This document shows, piece after piece, positions 16,890 to 24,555 of a DNA stretch of 64,000 bases. The position numbers and the translations under genes were made by a program. The notes beneath the pieces are model-generated. The model did no database searches. It was not told where the DNA came from and saw only the letters and a list, made by a program, of their open reading frames with translations. Source of the stretch: Bradyrhizobium sp. WBAH42 (GTDB lineage Bacteria; Pseudomonadota; Alphaproteobacteria; Rhizobiales; Xanthobacteraceae); NCBI RefSeq assembly GCF_024585265.1, contig NZ_CP036533.1:4783001-4847000 (forward strand), given 5' to 3'. The number at the start of each line of letters is the position of its first letter. Position 1 is the first letter of the stretch.

Positions 16890-17711
16890 ATGCGGATTTT
16901 CCTCCTTGCCATGCTGCTGGCCTTCGCCGCGCCCCAGACGGCGCAGGCGCAATCGGCCGATCTCGTGTTGTGCGACCGTCTCGCCGCCGATCCCAGCGAT
17001 CCCGACAAGCCGGCCGACGTGAAGGGCGTCGCGGAGATCGCGTCCGCCGACATCGCAACCGCGGTCAAATTCTGCAGGCAGGCGGCCAACGCCTCGCGTC
17101 GCGCGATGTTCGAGCTCGGGCGCGCTTACGCGGCCAACCGGCAGACGGCAGAGGCGATCGCCGCCTGGCGCAAGGCGGCCGACAAGGGATCCAGTGCGGC
17201 CATGGTCGAGCTCGGCGTGCTCTACGGCACCGGCGCCGGTGTCGCCAAGGACGAGGCGCAGGCGCGAAAGCTGTTCGAGAAGGCGGCGCAGGCCGGCAAC
17301 CCGCGCGGCGTCAGCAACCTTGCCGCGCTCGGCAGTGCAGGCGGCGCGGCGCCGGCCGACCCCGCCCAGGCCCGCGCGCTGCTCGGCAAGGCCGCCGAGA
17401 CCAATGCGGAGGCGCAGTACCAGCTCGGCCTGATGCTGTCTGAAGGCGATGGCGGGGCAAAGGACGACGTCGCGGCGCGCGCGCTGTTCGAGAAGGCGGC
17501 GGCGCAAAACCATCCCGGCGCGCTGGAGCGGATGGGGGCCTTCGCGCAGGAAGGCCGCGGCGGTCCGAAGGACAAGGACGCCGCCAAGGCCTATTACGAG
17601 CGCGCCGCCGCGCTCGGCGACGAGGACGCCAAGAAGGCGCTGGAGCGCATTCGCTGTCCCTATGCGATCAAGGACAAGCAGGGCAAGCTCGTCACCACGC
17701 TGTGCTTCTGA
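16890..17711 (+). CDS. Exported Sel1-repeat protein
   Basis: A 273-residue protein with a signal peptide (MRIFLLAMLLAFAAPQTAQA) and about five Sel1-like TPR repeats, easily seen as ARKLFEKAAQAGNPRG, ARALFEKAAAQNHPGA and AKAYYERAAALGDEDA. These repeats form a solenoid used for protein contacts, here in the periplasm. Cysteines near residues 28, 55, 257 and 272 could form disulphides. The ATG at 16890 starts the signal peptide directly; a TTG at 16854 overlapping the previous stop is open but less likely. Probable last gene of the GrlR-like / ModA-like group. Confidence 0.85.
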   Translation: MRIFLLAMLLAFAAPQTAQAQSADLVLCDRLAADPSDPDKPADVKGVAEIASADIATAVKFCRQAANASRRAMFELGRAYAANRQTAEAIAAWRKAADKGSSAAMVELGVLYGTGAGVAKDEAQARKLFEKAAQAGNPRGVSNLAALGSAGGAAPADPAQARALLGKAAETNAEAQYQLGLMLSEGDGGAKDDVAARALFEKAAAQNHPGALERMGAFAQEGRGGPKDKDAAKAYYERAAALGDEDAKKALERIRCPYAIKDKQGKLVTTLCF

Positions 17712-17883
17712 TTGATCCCGCTCCCTTCAAGAGCGGCCAGTCGCAATGGGCGCGCATCGGGCAGGTGAACATCGGCCCTCATCCGGGCCGCTAAAAACAA
17801 AACTCCGAAAACAACCCCATGCACAGTAGGGCCCCCGCTGAAATCACAGCGAAATTCGCGCTTGCGGATTTTACGAAGTTCGT

Positions 17884-17913
17884 TTGACCCGTCGGGCAAA
17901 ACAGGGGTATAGT
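17884..17913 (+). promoter_or_regulatory. Sigma-70-type promoter of the second GrlR-like gene
   Basis: TTGACC (17884-17889) and TATAGT (17908-17913) are separated by 18 bases, close to the sigma-70 consensus. The start site would lie near 17920, giving a 5' leader of about 110 bases before the TTG at 18033. The rest of 17712-18032 shows no gene. GTTTGACCCGTCGGGCAAA also looks like a dispersed Bradyrhizobium repeat, so promoter activity is unproven. Confidence 0.55.
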
Positions 17914-18032
17914 AGTATCATGGCCACCGACGTTTTCGAGCAGGGCCCCTGCGCGGAAAGGCCGGATGGAATCGGTGCGGCAGCGGTGCTAGGTAGCCCT
18001 CGATTCCATATTGATTTTGCGGGCGAATTGCA

Positions 18033-18737
18033 TTGCTGGACGGGCTCTACAAGGTTGAATACGGCGTCAACGATGCGTTCGGCTGCAGCATCATGTGCTT
18101 GCATGACGGCAAGATGCTGGGCGGCAATTCGGGCTTTGCGCATCTCGGCACCTATGTCGAGCGCGACGGCGAGATCATCGCCCAGGTCATCACCGAGCGG
18201 CACAACCTGGACCCCGGCTACAAGCCGCTGATGGGTGCCGACGTCGCCTCGATCCGGGCGCGCGGCCGGCTCTACGGCAACCAGATCCGTCTCGAGGGCG
18301 GCGCGGACACCATGCCTGGTGCCAGGTTCTGGGCCAATCTCACGCGCCTCGACGACGAGGGCTTGCCGCCGAGCGGTGCGGTCGGACCGGGCGGCATCGC
18401 CAACGGGCTCTATGGCATGAAGCTGAGCGCGCTCGACGGCGTCGATGCCGGATTGTCCGGCGTGATGCTGCTGATCGACGGACGCATCCTCGGGGGCGAT
18501 GCGTTCTTCTACTATCTCGGCTCCTATTCCTCGGCGGACGGCCGCTGGAAGGGCGAGATGCTGAACCAGGAGCACACGCCGGCGAAAGGCGAGAACCCCG
18601 TGTTCGGCGGCCTCGAGGTCGGCATCGGATTCTCCGGGACCTGCACGGAAGACAGCGGCGAGCTCGAAGGCATCGCGCTCGCAGGGAAGCGAAGCTTGCG
18701 GCTGGCAGCCTCGCTCAAGCTGATGCGAAGGGCGTAG
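18033..18737 (+). CDS. GrlR-like protein, two repeated domains (copy 2)
   Basis: A 234-residue paralogue of the gene at 15.4 kb with the same two-domain layout: LDGLYKVEY and GKMLGGNSGFAHLGTY in the first half, NGLYGMKL and GRILGGDAFFYYLGSY in the second, ending KLMRRA. The TTG at 18033 begins exactly at the domain and a stop lies seven codons upstream, so there is little freedom in the start; the ribosome site is weak. Its last 300 bases recur at 21.9 kb and the last 140 at 29.8 kb. The function is unknown. Confidence 0.75.
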   Translation: MLDGLYKVEYGVNDAFGCSIMCLHDGKMLGGNSGFAHLGTYVERDGEIIAQVITERHNLDPGYKPLMGADVASIRARGRLYGNQIRLEGGADTMPGARFWANLTRLDDEGLPPSGAVGPGGIANGLYGMKLSALDGVDAGLSGVMLLIDGRILGGDAFFYYLGSYSSADGRWKGEMLNQEHTPAKGENPVFGGLEVGIGFSGTCTEDSGELEGIALAGKRSLRLAASLKLMRRA

Positions 18738-18746
18738 GGCGCACAC

Positions 18747-19082
18747 TCATTGGCATCGGATGTCCGCTTCGTGAGCTGCATGCCTCGGGTTGGCTAGGTG
18801 CGGGTAGACCCATTCCTTCCGCCCGTATCGCAGCAAGCTGTCGGTATGCCTTGCCTGGCGTCCCAGATCAGCTGCTAGATCAGCTTTCAGAACGGCGTCG
18901 TTCTCAACGGCAGCAAGCCGATCGAAGGCAACTGCTCTTTCAAGGTCAAGGGTCCAGTGCAGTGGCAATTCCTTGCTCGACTGGCGATTAACCTGCATCA
19001 GCAACTCTTCAAGAATGGAAGGAAAGCAGCAGTTCGCAAGGAACGGCTCCGAATAAGCCTTGTTGCCCGACATCGATGACAC
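18747..19082 (-). CDS. Hypothetical protein, 111 aa
   Basis: An open frame whose GTG start (19082) follows GGAGG at 5 bases, with ATG 19073 as an alternative. The product is acidic-helical in the middle (DLERAVAFDRLAAVENDAVLKADLAADLGRQARHTDSLLRYG) and ends HAAHEADIRCQ. No family is recognised and codon use is less biased than in neighbours. It converges on the GrlR-like gene with 9 bases between. Low-to-moderate support. Confidence 0.38.
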   Translation of the reverse strand: MSSMSGNKAYSEPFLANCCFPSILEELLMQVNRQSSKELPLHWTLDLERAVAFDRLAAVENDAVLKADLAADLGRQARHTDSLLRYGRKEWVYPHLANPRHAAHEADIRCQ

Positions 19083-19577
19083 ATGTCCCTCCCTCGACTA
19101 ACCCGGCCAGCACTGCTGACCGGGTTTTTCCTGCATGGAGAGACCACCGACCCCTGCGGCTCTGCTGTCGCGCGGACTTTCTCGGTTAGGGCGCGCTTGG
19201 TATCACCATCCCGCCGTCCGTCCTTGTGAGCGCCGAAGCCATCAACTGACGTCTCCCCTTGGCTGGTGGCTGACCTCCGCTCTGCTCGTCGCATTGTCCG
19301 CTTCCGAGGTGAGCAGTGGCGTCATGCACACCGCAAGGCATCCTTTGTCGTCGCCTCTCTGTCCAGCACGTCGTTTTTCGGGCTGCTCGTTGGTTTAATT
19401 CTCGCCCCAAAAGCACTTCACGGGAAGAATTCATTATCCTAGATTTAATACAGGTTAATTATTGGAAATATTAAATACGGTAAATCACGAGCATACCCGA
19501 GGAACTTTTGGCCAGGGCGTTGCGCATGCAAGGGCCCTAGGGCCCAAACTCGTTCTATCCGTACGGAGCTGGCTGGC
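19083..19577. other. Gene-free stretch, AT-rich at its end
   Basis: Apart from a hairpin at 19100-19129, no gene is supported. Frames such as the one near 19135-19398 lack ribosome sites and coding character. The last 150 bases are AT-rich for this genome and probably contain the promoter of the small H-NS-like gene. Confidence 0.4.
19100..19129 (+). terminator. Hairpin with T-run
   Basis: AACCCGGYCAGCA-type arms meet around CTGCTGACCGGGTT and are followed by TTTTT. Almost the same hairpin occurs in the opposite orientation at 33447-33476, so it may be a dispersed element as well as a terminator. Confidence 0.6.
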
Positions 19578-19760
19578 ATGGATCGAGAATACCTTGACGC
19601 GTTGTCCATGGATGAATTGTGGGCGCTGCACACGCAGGTCGATCAGATCCTCGCGGCGAGACTCGTTGCAGAAAAGCGCGAGCTCGAACGGCGGCTCGAT
19701 CAGCTCGGCCAAGGAGCAAACTCGAACGAACCGGCGAAGAACTCCCCGGCGAAGCACTAG
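19578..19760 (+). CDS. H-NS-family N-terminal domain only, 60 aa
   Basis: The product MDREYLDALSMDELWALHTQ... matches the oligomerisation helix of alphaproteobacterial H-NS-like proteins (compare SLDELWIVHQQV in the full-length gene at 30.1-30.4 kb). It stops at residue 60, before the linker and the basic WSGRGRPPRW DNA-binding motif. No remnant of that motif was found in any frame downstream, so this is a clean truncation or a naturally short protein. It could heteromerise with full-length H-NS-like proteins and weaken silencing, as reported for H-NST in enterobacteria; that role is inference. Confidence 0.6.
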   Translation: MDREYLDALSMDELWALHTQVDQILAARLVAEKRELERRLDQLGQGANSNEPAKNSPAKH

Positions 19761-19884
19761 GACGCGAAGCCGGTTTTTAGCGGGACTCGGGGTTTGTTAT
19801 ATTTAGTGATTGAACTCGATTAACTTTATTTAATTTACTCAGATTGGCGGACGTGTTTAATTGCAAGAGTCATGAGGAGGCGCG

Positions 19885-20063
19885 ATGTCCTCATACGAAC
19901 ACGACGACCGGCGCGAGTTTTTGAAGACCTGCGGAAAATTCGCCGCCGTAACTCCTCCTGCCGTGACCATGCTGATGTCGACATCAACTCGGTCGCGGCG
20001 TCTGGCGGGGAGGGCGCGGGGTCCCACGAACACCATCATCACAAACACGGTGAGATTAGCTGA
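19885..20063 (+). pseudogene. Small Tat-signal, His-rich protein gene, frameshifted
   Basis: The frame starts MSSYEHDDRREFLKTCGKFAAV, a recognisable opening of small Bradyrhizobium proteins with a twin-arginine-like leader. After MLMSTS it runs into arginine-rich noise. In the next frame the expected tail appears: INSVAASGGEG...HEHHHHKHGEIS and stop at 20063. One missing base near 19979-19986 (ACATCAAC) explains the break. The intact product would be about 60 residues, exported, with a histidine cluster that could bind metal. Confidence 0.55.
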
Positions 20064-20172
20064 GGGTCGCTCCGGGGCGCGGCTTGCCGCTCCATCTCTT
20101 CTCGCGACGAAATCAGTGGGGAACGTGCTCAGGGTCGAACCCTAGGTACGTCGCCACGCGGAGGACCCGGCC

Positions 20173-20394
20173 ATGGGTGGTCTCCACCATATCCAGACTT
20201 CCTCGTCGGCCCCGCGGGCCGATCTCTTCAAATCGGCCAAGGTGCCTGCGGGCAATCCCTGGGCGGATGCTGCTGCCGCTGCTGCTCTTCTTCGTCACCG
20301 TTTCGAAGCGCTCGCTTCTCAGCTCGCCGAACTGGAAGCGCTTCGCGTACGAGTGCTTGAGGCTGAGCAGAAGCACGACCCGAAATTGATCTGA
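20173..20394 (+). CDS. Hypothetical coiled-coil protein, 73 aa
   Basis: The ATG at 20173 has GGAGG 8-9 bases upstream. The 73-residue product has an alanine-rich helix (NPWADAAAAAALLRHRF) followed by a heptad-like stretch EALASQLAELEALRVRVLEAEQ that should form a coiled coil, and a charged end. No family is recognised. Confidence 0.45.
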   Translation: MGGLHHIQTSSSAPRADLFKSAKVPAGNPWADAAAAAALLRHRFEALASQLAELEALRVRVLEAEQKHDPKLI

Positions 20395-20525
20395 TGAAAG
20401 GCTGGCCCGGGCATCAGTAAGCGCCGTTTAGCGCATAATGAACTCGGCCACTTTCAGCTTCTGGCGACCTATTGGCCTCTGAAGAGTGTTGCCGCGCCAA
20501 AGAGTAGGGCGCATTGGAGGCAGAT

Positions 20526-21810
20526 ATGCTCAGGTCGGTGATCAAGTCTACGGTCATAGCAACGTTGTTGATCACCCTGATTGGCCCGCCGGTCATCACC
20601 CAGGCCTTTGGCCACGGGAGCGGTGGTGGTGGTGGTGGCGGCGGTGGTGCCGGGGGGTGCCGGGGGCGCCGGCGGTGGTGCTGGTGGCGCTGGAGCTGGC
20701 GGTGGTGCCGGTGGGGCTGGTGGCGCTGGTGGTGCTGGAGCTGGTGGCAGTGGTGGCGGTGGCGCTGGTGGTGCTGGAGCTGGGGGCAGTGGTGCCGGCG
20801 GCGCTGGGGGTGCTGGAGCTGGTGGCAGTGGTGCCGGCGGCGCTGGTGGTGCTGGAGCTGGCGGCGGTGGTGCCGGCGGCGCCGGTGGTGCTGGAGCTGG
20901 CGGCGGTAGTGCCGGTGGTGCTGGTGGCAGTTATGGCGGGGGCCATCATGATGCTGGTGCATCCAGCTTGCCCTATTCCAGCCGGCTCGGCACGAACATG
21001 CAGCTGATTCAAAGGAGCAAGGCCCGGTCTGGTGGTGGCTGGATTCGTGAGGATACTTTTTATCCGTTCCGCGGACCCGCGCCCCGGCTGCGGTGGGATA
21101 TGTGGAGGCACGCGGCGCCCGTGTCTGACCTCCACAGGCTTCACAAGGCTCAGCGAACAAGGGTCGGGCCGCACGACATGCGGAAGATTCTGTCGGGCCA
21201 GAAATCTGTGCAATCGTTCGGGACGCGAACCTCATTGGACGCGCGTCGCGGGGAGGGCGATGCGACGGCTGCCCGCCGACCGGTAAATCGTTCACGAGTC
21301 GAAGTACAGGTAGCGCCGCCATCCTTGATCGAGCGTAAGGAAGAGCAAACGACTGGGGCGGCGCCGGTAGATGCGTCGGCGGATGTGGTCAAGATCACCC
21401 CGCCAGCCGCGATCGAGCGCGAAAGCGAGCAAACGATCGGCGCGGCATTCGTAGATGCCTCGGCGGATGTCGCTCAAGTCAACCCGCCCTCCGTTATTGA
21501 ACAGTACGACGCGTCGACAACGCTGTCACTCGACGCCCTGGTAGCGATGATGATGGCACTCGTCGCACTTGGTATCCCATTGCTCCTTCACCATAAGGAT
21601 GCCCGACGCGTGTTGGCCTATGCTGCGACGCGTCGCTCCGAAGCACGGCTCGACGATGCTCGCCCCGTCTACTTACTGTGTCCACCGCGGATCGAAGCCG
21701 ATCCCGATCTTGAATCTAATTGGGAAGCGTCCGTGAGAAACGTTCTCAACACAATAAAAGAGGCTGAGGTCGAGATGGCTTCCTCACGACAGCTCCGAAA
21801 ACCCGCGTGA
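20526..21810 (+). pseudogene. Exported glycine-rich membrane-anchored protein, broken at a G6 run
   Basis: ATG 20526 with GGAGG upstream encodes a signal peptide (MLRSVIKSTVIATLLITLIG...TQAFGHG) and the start of a glycine tract. At 20652-20657 a run of six G puts translation out of frame; with five G it would join the long frame that continues through about 95 residues of GGAGGAGAG-type repeats. Then come a basic middle, two 28-residue repeats (PP-x-x-IER...VDASADV, about 21309-21476) plus a third partial one, a membrane helix (LDALVAMMMALVALGIPLLL) and a cytoplasmic tail. It may be phase-variable, decayed, or mis-assembled. Confidence 0.6.
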
Positions 21811-21883
21811 AGCCCTCCCTGAGTTTGTTGACGCTGATCGTGCCTTTGAGGTTTCGGGAGACCTACCCGTCGCCTAAACAGGT

Positions 21884-22182
21884 GCGTCGATGCCGGATTG
21901 TCCGGCGTGATGCTGCTGATCGACGGGCGCATCCTGGGAGGCGATGCGTTTTTCCACTACCTCGGCTCCTATTCCCCGGCGGATGGCCGCTGGAAGGGCG
22001 AGATGCTGAACCTGGAGCACACGCCGGCGAAAGGCGAGAACCCCGTGTTCGGCGGCCTCGAGGTCGGCATCGGAGTCTCCAGGAGCTGCACGGAAGACAG
22101 CGGCGAGCTCGAAGGCATCGCGCTCGCAGGGAAGCGAAGCTTGCGGCTGGCAGCCTCGCTCAAGCTGATGCGACGGGCGTAG
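21884..22182 (+). pseudogene. 5'-truncated copy of the GrlR-like gene (second domain only)
   Basis: From GCGTCGATGCC onward this DNA is about 95% identical to 18439-18737 and keeps the frame through GRILGGDAFFHYLGSY to the same KLMRRA stop. The weaker match continues about 40 bases past the stop. It could be translated from TTG 21898 as a 94-residue single-domain protein, but no ribosome site is visible. The upstream half of the gene is absent; the preceding bases belong to the end of the glycine-rich gene and a short spacer. Confidence 0.75.
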
Positions 22183-22318
22183 GGCAAGTGCTCACGAACG
22201 TCGGATGCCGGCGTCGTGAGGTGAAGCAGGCCTGATGGGTCGCCCTCGCCAATGTCAGCAAGCGGTCCGATGCCAAGTTCGGCCTAATTGAGAGATCGAC
22301 TGAGCTTAGGAGAGAAGG

Positions 22319-22723
22319 ATGCTATTGAAAGCGAAAGTGGCCGCCCGCCTTCCAGCCAAGGATCTGGATCGGGCTCGGGCGTTCTATTCCGAAAAACTCG
22401 GCCTTGAGCCGATCGAACAGCGCGAAGGCGGATTGCGCTATGTCTGCGCAAATGGCGAGTTTGCGATATTCGTCTCAGCTGGCACGCAATCCGGCACGCA
22501 TACGCAAATGGGCTGGGAAGTCGAGGATATCAAAGCAACAGTGCGCGAGCTTCGCGCGCGAGGAGTCAAATTCGAGGAATATGATCTGCCTGGTCTGAAG
22601 ACGGTCGAGGGGATTGCCCAAATAACCGGGAACTACCCCAGCAAGGGCACCGGTGAGCGAGATGCGTGGTTCCGCGACAGCGAAGGCAATCTTCTTGGGA
22701 TCGGTCAGCCAATACGTTCCTGA
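22319..22723 (+). CDS. VOC-family (glyoxalase/bleomycin-resistance fold) protein
   Basis: A 134-residue vicinal-oxygen-chelate protein: two beta-alpha-beta-beta-beta units, with AARLPAKDLDRARAFYSEKLGL at the N-terminus, MGWEVEDIKATVRELRARGVKFEEYDLPG at the second unit, and AWFRDSEGNLLGIGQ as the closing metal-ligand strand (the usual His is replaced, the Glu region kept). AGGAG lies 7 bases before the ATG. It may be a dioxygenase-like or resistance-like enzyme; the substrate is unknown. It follows directly after the truncated GrlR-like copy. Confidence 0.9.
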   Translation: MLLKAKVAARLPAKDLDRARAFYSEKLGLEPIEQREGGLRYVCANGEFAIFVSAGTQSGTHTQMGWEVEDIKATVRELRARGVKFEEYDLPGLKTVEGIAQITGNYPSKGTGERDAWFRDSEGNLLGIGQPIRS

Positions 22724-22918
22724 CGGGCGGCTGGGGCGTCGCTGGCGCTCCAGGCGATCGGCAGCGCGAGCGCTGCCTTCAACGAAGGGCGCGATGGCCT
22801 ATCCAACAAGCCTGGCCAATCTCGCGGTGGGTATTGATCCGAGCGTTCGCAGAACGCGTCGTTGGTGGCTGCGGCGGGCCGGAGATTGACGGGAGCGCAA
22901 GGACTTCGTGGTGAGCTC

Positions 22919-23245
22919 TTAGCCAGTGTTTCTGACCGCCTCAGCCAGAACGGCGTAAAGCTGCTGCCTGCTGAATTCCTTTGTCTGCTTCCTCTCTGCT
23001 GTATTCGATGACACCTTCTGCGCGATTGGACGGGCGCAGGCTGCCGACGACGGCCTCAGCTTCGGGGCCGGCCTGATCTGGGGCCGTGCTGTGGGCGGCT
23101 TGTGACCGCGCTTCAGGCCCAGACGATTCAGCATACCGCAAACCGCGTTACGACTGCAGCCGAGATGGCGCGCAATCTGCGCCGCGCTCTGTCCTGCGGA
23201 CCAGAGCCTTTTCAGAAGCGCTATGTCTTTCGCATCCCATCCCAT
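22919..23245 (-). CDS. GcrA-family cell-cycle regulator-like protein
   Basis: A 108-residue protein beginning MGWDAKDIALLKRLWSAGQS, followed by AAQIARHLGCSRNAVCGMLNRLGL: this is the GcrA helix-turn-helix that binds near sigma-70 promoters in alphaproteobacteria. The linker is basic and Pro-rich, and the end FSRQQLYAVLAEAVRNTG resembles the C-terminal region that contacts sigma-70 in Caulobacter GcrA. It is shorter than the housekeeping GcrA (about 170 residues), so it is likely an accessory paralogue. It lacks a ribosome site, and TATAAT lies only 7 bases before the ATG. Confidence 0.85.
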   Translation of the reverse strand: MGWDAKDIALLKRLWSAGQSAAQIARHLGCSRNAVCGMLNRLGLKRGHKPPTARPQIRPAPKLRPSSAACARPIAQKVSSNTAERKQTKEFSRQQLYAVLAEAVRNTG

Positions 23246-23252
23246 GAAACAT

Positions 23253-23258
23253 ATTATA
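23253..23258 (-). promoter_or_regulatory. -10 hexamer adjacent to the gcrA-like start codon
   Basis: On the minus strand TATAAT ends 7 bases before the ATG, so the predicted transcription start falls at or next to the start codon. No Shine-Dalgarno sequence precedes the ATG. This suggests a leaderless mRNA. No clear -35 box is seen. Confidence 0.45.
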
Positions 23259-23284
23259 ACACCGACTGCCGGACCCGGGCCAGT

Positions 23285-23470
23285 CTAGTCTTCTTCCGGC
23301 TCGCGCACGACCGCCGGTCCATCATCATCGTCTTCGTCCTCGTCGTCCTCGTCTTCATCGTCTTCATCGTCTTCATCGGGATCCCGGGGCGGCATCACGA
23401 TGTGCATCAGCGTGAGTAGTGTCCAGCCGATCGCTCTGGTGGAAACTGCTTCGGAGGTGTGTTGCTTCAT
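23285..23470 (-). CDS. Small membrane protein with acidic tail, 61 aa
   Basis: The ATG at 23470 is preceded by GAGGAG at 10 bases. The product MKQHTSEAVSTRAIGWTLLTLMHIV has a weak hydrophobic helix, followed by PPRDPDEDDEDDEDEDDEDED, an almost uninterrupted acidic run of about 22 residues, then GPAVVREPEED. The acidic run is encoded by a GAC/GAG-type trinucleotide repeat (about 23318-23380) that could change length by slippage. No family is recognised. Confidence 0.5.
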   Translation of the reverse strand: MKQHTSEAVSTRAIGWTLLTLMHIVMPPRDPDEDDEDDEDEDDEDEDDDDGPAVVREPEED

Positions 23471-23614
23471 GCCTTTGTGCTCCTCGACAAATACGTGCGC
23501 TCGCAAATTCTTGGCCGGCTCATTCAGGTGGCAGGGCTCGATCGCCGCAAGCGCGATGCAGATCAGGTTGATTGCACCATCAGCGGGCGTCAGGCTAGCC
23601 GGCAGCGTTTTCGG

Positions 23615-23926
23615 CTACTTGATGCCCGAGGACCCATTGGGCTCTATGTTCACCAAAACCTCGCCGGCAGAGATTTCGGGAACTCCAAGATCGAGGTCGG
23701 GTAGACTGGCTTGAACAAATGCCAGTATCTTGGCGTTCGCTGCGTTGGCGCTTTCGCGGTCGTCAAATATCATGACGGCGATGCCGACACCGTCGCCCGC
23801 ATCCAGCACATGGTAAGATCTGAATCCCGGCGATTGCCTCAGGATCTCACCAACGCCGCTCTTTGCGCGACGAGCGGCGTCCGCTACCGAACGAACCTTG
23901 CTGTACTTGCGAATGACCATGTACAT
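23615..23926 (-). CDS. Small dimeric alpha/beta-barrel-like protein, 103 aa
   Basis: The pattern MVIRKYSKVRSVADAARRAKSGVGEILRQSPGFRSYHVLDAGDGVGIAVMIFDDRESANAANAKILAFVQ matches ferredoxin-like dimeric alpha/beta-barrel proteins (antibiotic biosynthesis monooxygenase and related): a first strand, a long helix, then GFRSYHVLD and GIAVMIFDD strands and a second helix. Many such proteins in rhizobia are of unknown function. Either of two ATG codons (23926, 23920) may be used. Confidence 0.7.
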   Translation of the reverse strand: MYMVIRKYSKVRSVADAARRAKSGVGEILRQSPGFRSYHVLDAGDGVGIAVMIFDDRESANAANAKILAFVQASLPDLDLGVPEISAGEVLVNIEPNGSSGIK

Positions 23927-24069
23927 GGGGCACCACGTGCCATACGCCCAATCGCATCAAAGCATTTCGGTCGCGCTCGGACTAGTGCCAACTTCCGCGA
24001 TGGACCTCGCGTCCGGCCGGGCGGACCGCGCAACGCGCCTTGCCAACGAGCCATCCTCGGTGCTGAGGC

Positions 24070-24285
24070 TCAGGAGCCCTCGAACTTGAACGATACGTTG
24101 AGCTTGGCGCGATAGGCCTCGACCTTTCCCTTGTCATCCAGTTGCATATCGAGCTTGATGACCTCTGCAACGCGAAGATCCCGGAGAGATTTAGCAGCTT
24201 GCTCGACCGCATTGGCGGCCGCCTTCTCCCATGAGTCGGTGCTGGTACCGATCAGTTCAATGACCTTGTAGATGCTATCGGGCAT
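24070..24285 (-). CDS. Dodecin family protein
   Basis: A 71-residue dodecin: IYKVIELIGTSTDSWEKAAANAVEQAAKSLRDLRVAEVIKLD, then the closing AYRAKLNVSFKFEGS strand. Dodecins assemble into hollow 12-mers that bind and store or sequester flavins in the cytoplasm. The aromatic residue that stacks on flavin in halophilic dodecin is usually the Trp of SW, present here. AGGAGG is placed 5 bases before the ATG, a strong initiation signal. The gene appears to be monocistronic. Confidence 0.93.
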   Translation of the reverse strand: MPDSIYKVIELIGTSTDSWEKAAANAVEQAAKSLRDLRVAEVIKLDMQLDDKGKVEAYRAKLNVSFKFEGS

Positions 24286-24470
24286 GTTCGTCCTCCTAAT
24301 CGGCAGGGAGCAGGAAGTGTAGCATCAGGAAATCGACGCTGATACGCCCAAGGGATGCCGCGGAAAAGGTCCGACTGTCTGTCACTTTCCTGTTCGACCC
24401 AAGGAAGAACTCGGGTTGTCCTGTCGGGGATTGCGTTCGCATTTCAGCTCGAAGGATGGGGTGAGCCCTT

Positions 24471-24517
24471 GCGAAACCCATCATGCTTCGTCGTATGGTG
24501 GGAGCGATGGGTTTCGC
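24471..24517. repeat. Palindromic intergenic repeat
   Basis: GCGAAACCCATC (24471-24482) and GATGGGTTTCGC (24506-24517) form a perfect 12-bp stem around a 23-base loop. The same motif is a common intergenic element in Bradyrhizobium. No gene is seen in 24286-24555. Confidence 0.7.
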
Positions 24518-24555
24518 CGGCGCTCCACCATCCTACGCGCCGGCCAGACCGGCAG

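Noticed and set aside
17884..18231. 115-codon frame starting at MTRRAKQG
   Set aside because: It overlaps the promoter and the beginning of the GrlR-like gene in another frame and turns into arginine/serine-rich noise.
20620..20935. Possible CRISPR or satellite repeat
   Set aside because: The repetitive DNA is made of GGTGCTGG-type codons for glycine and alanine in an open frame, without regular spacers.
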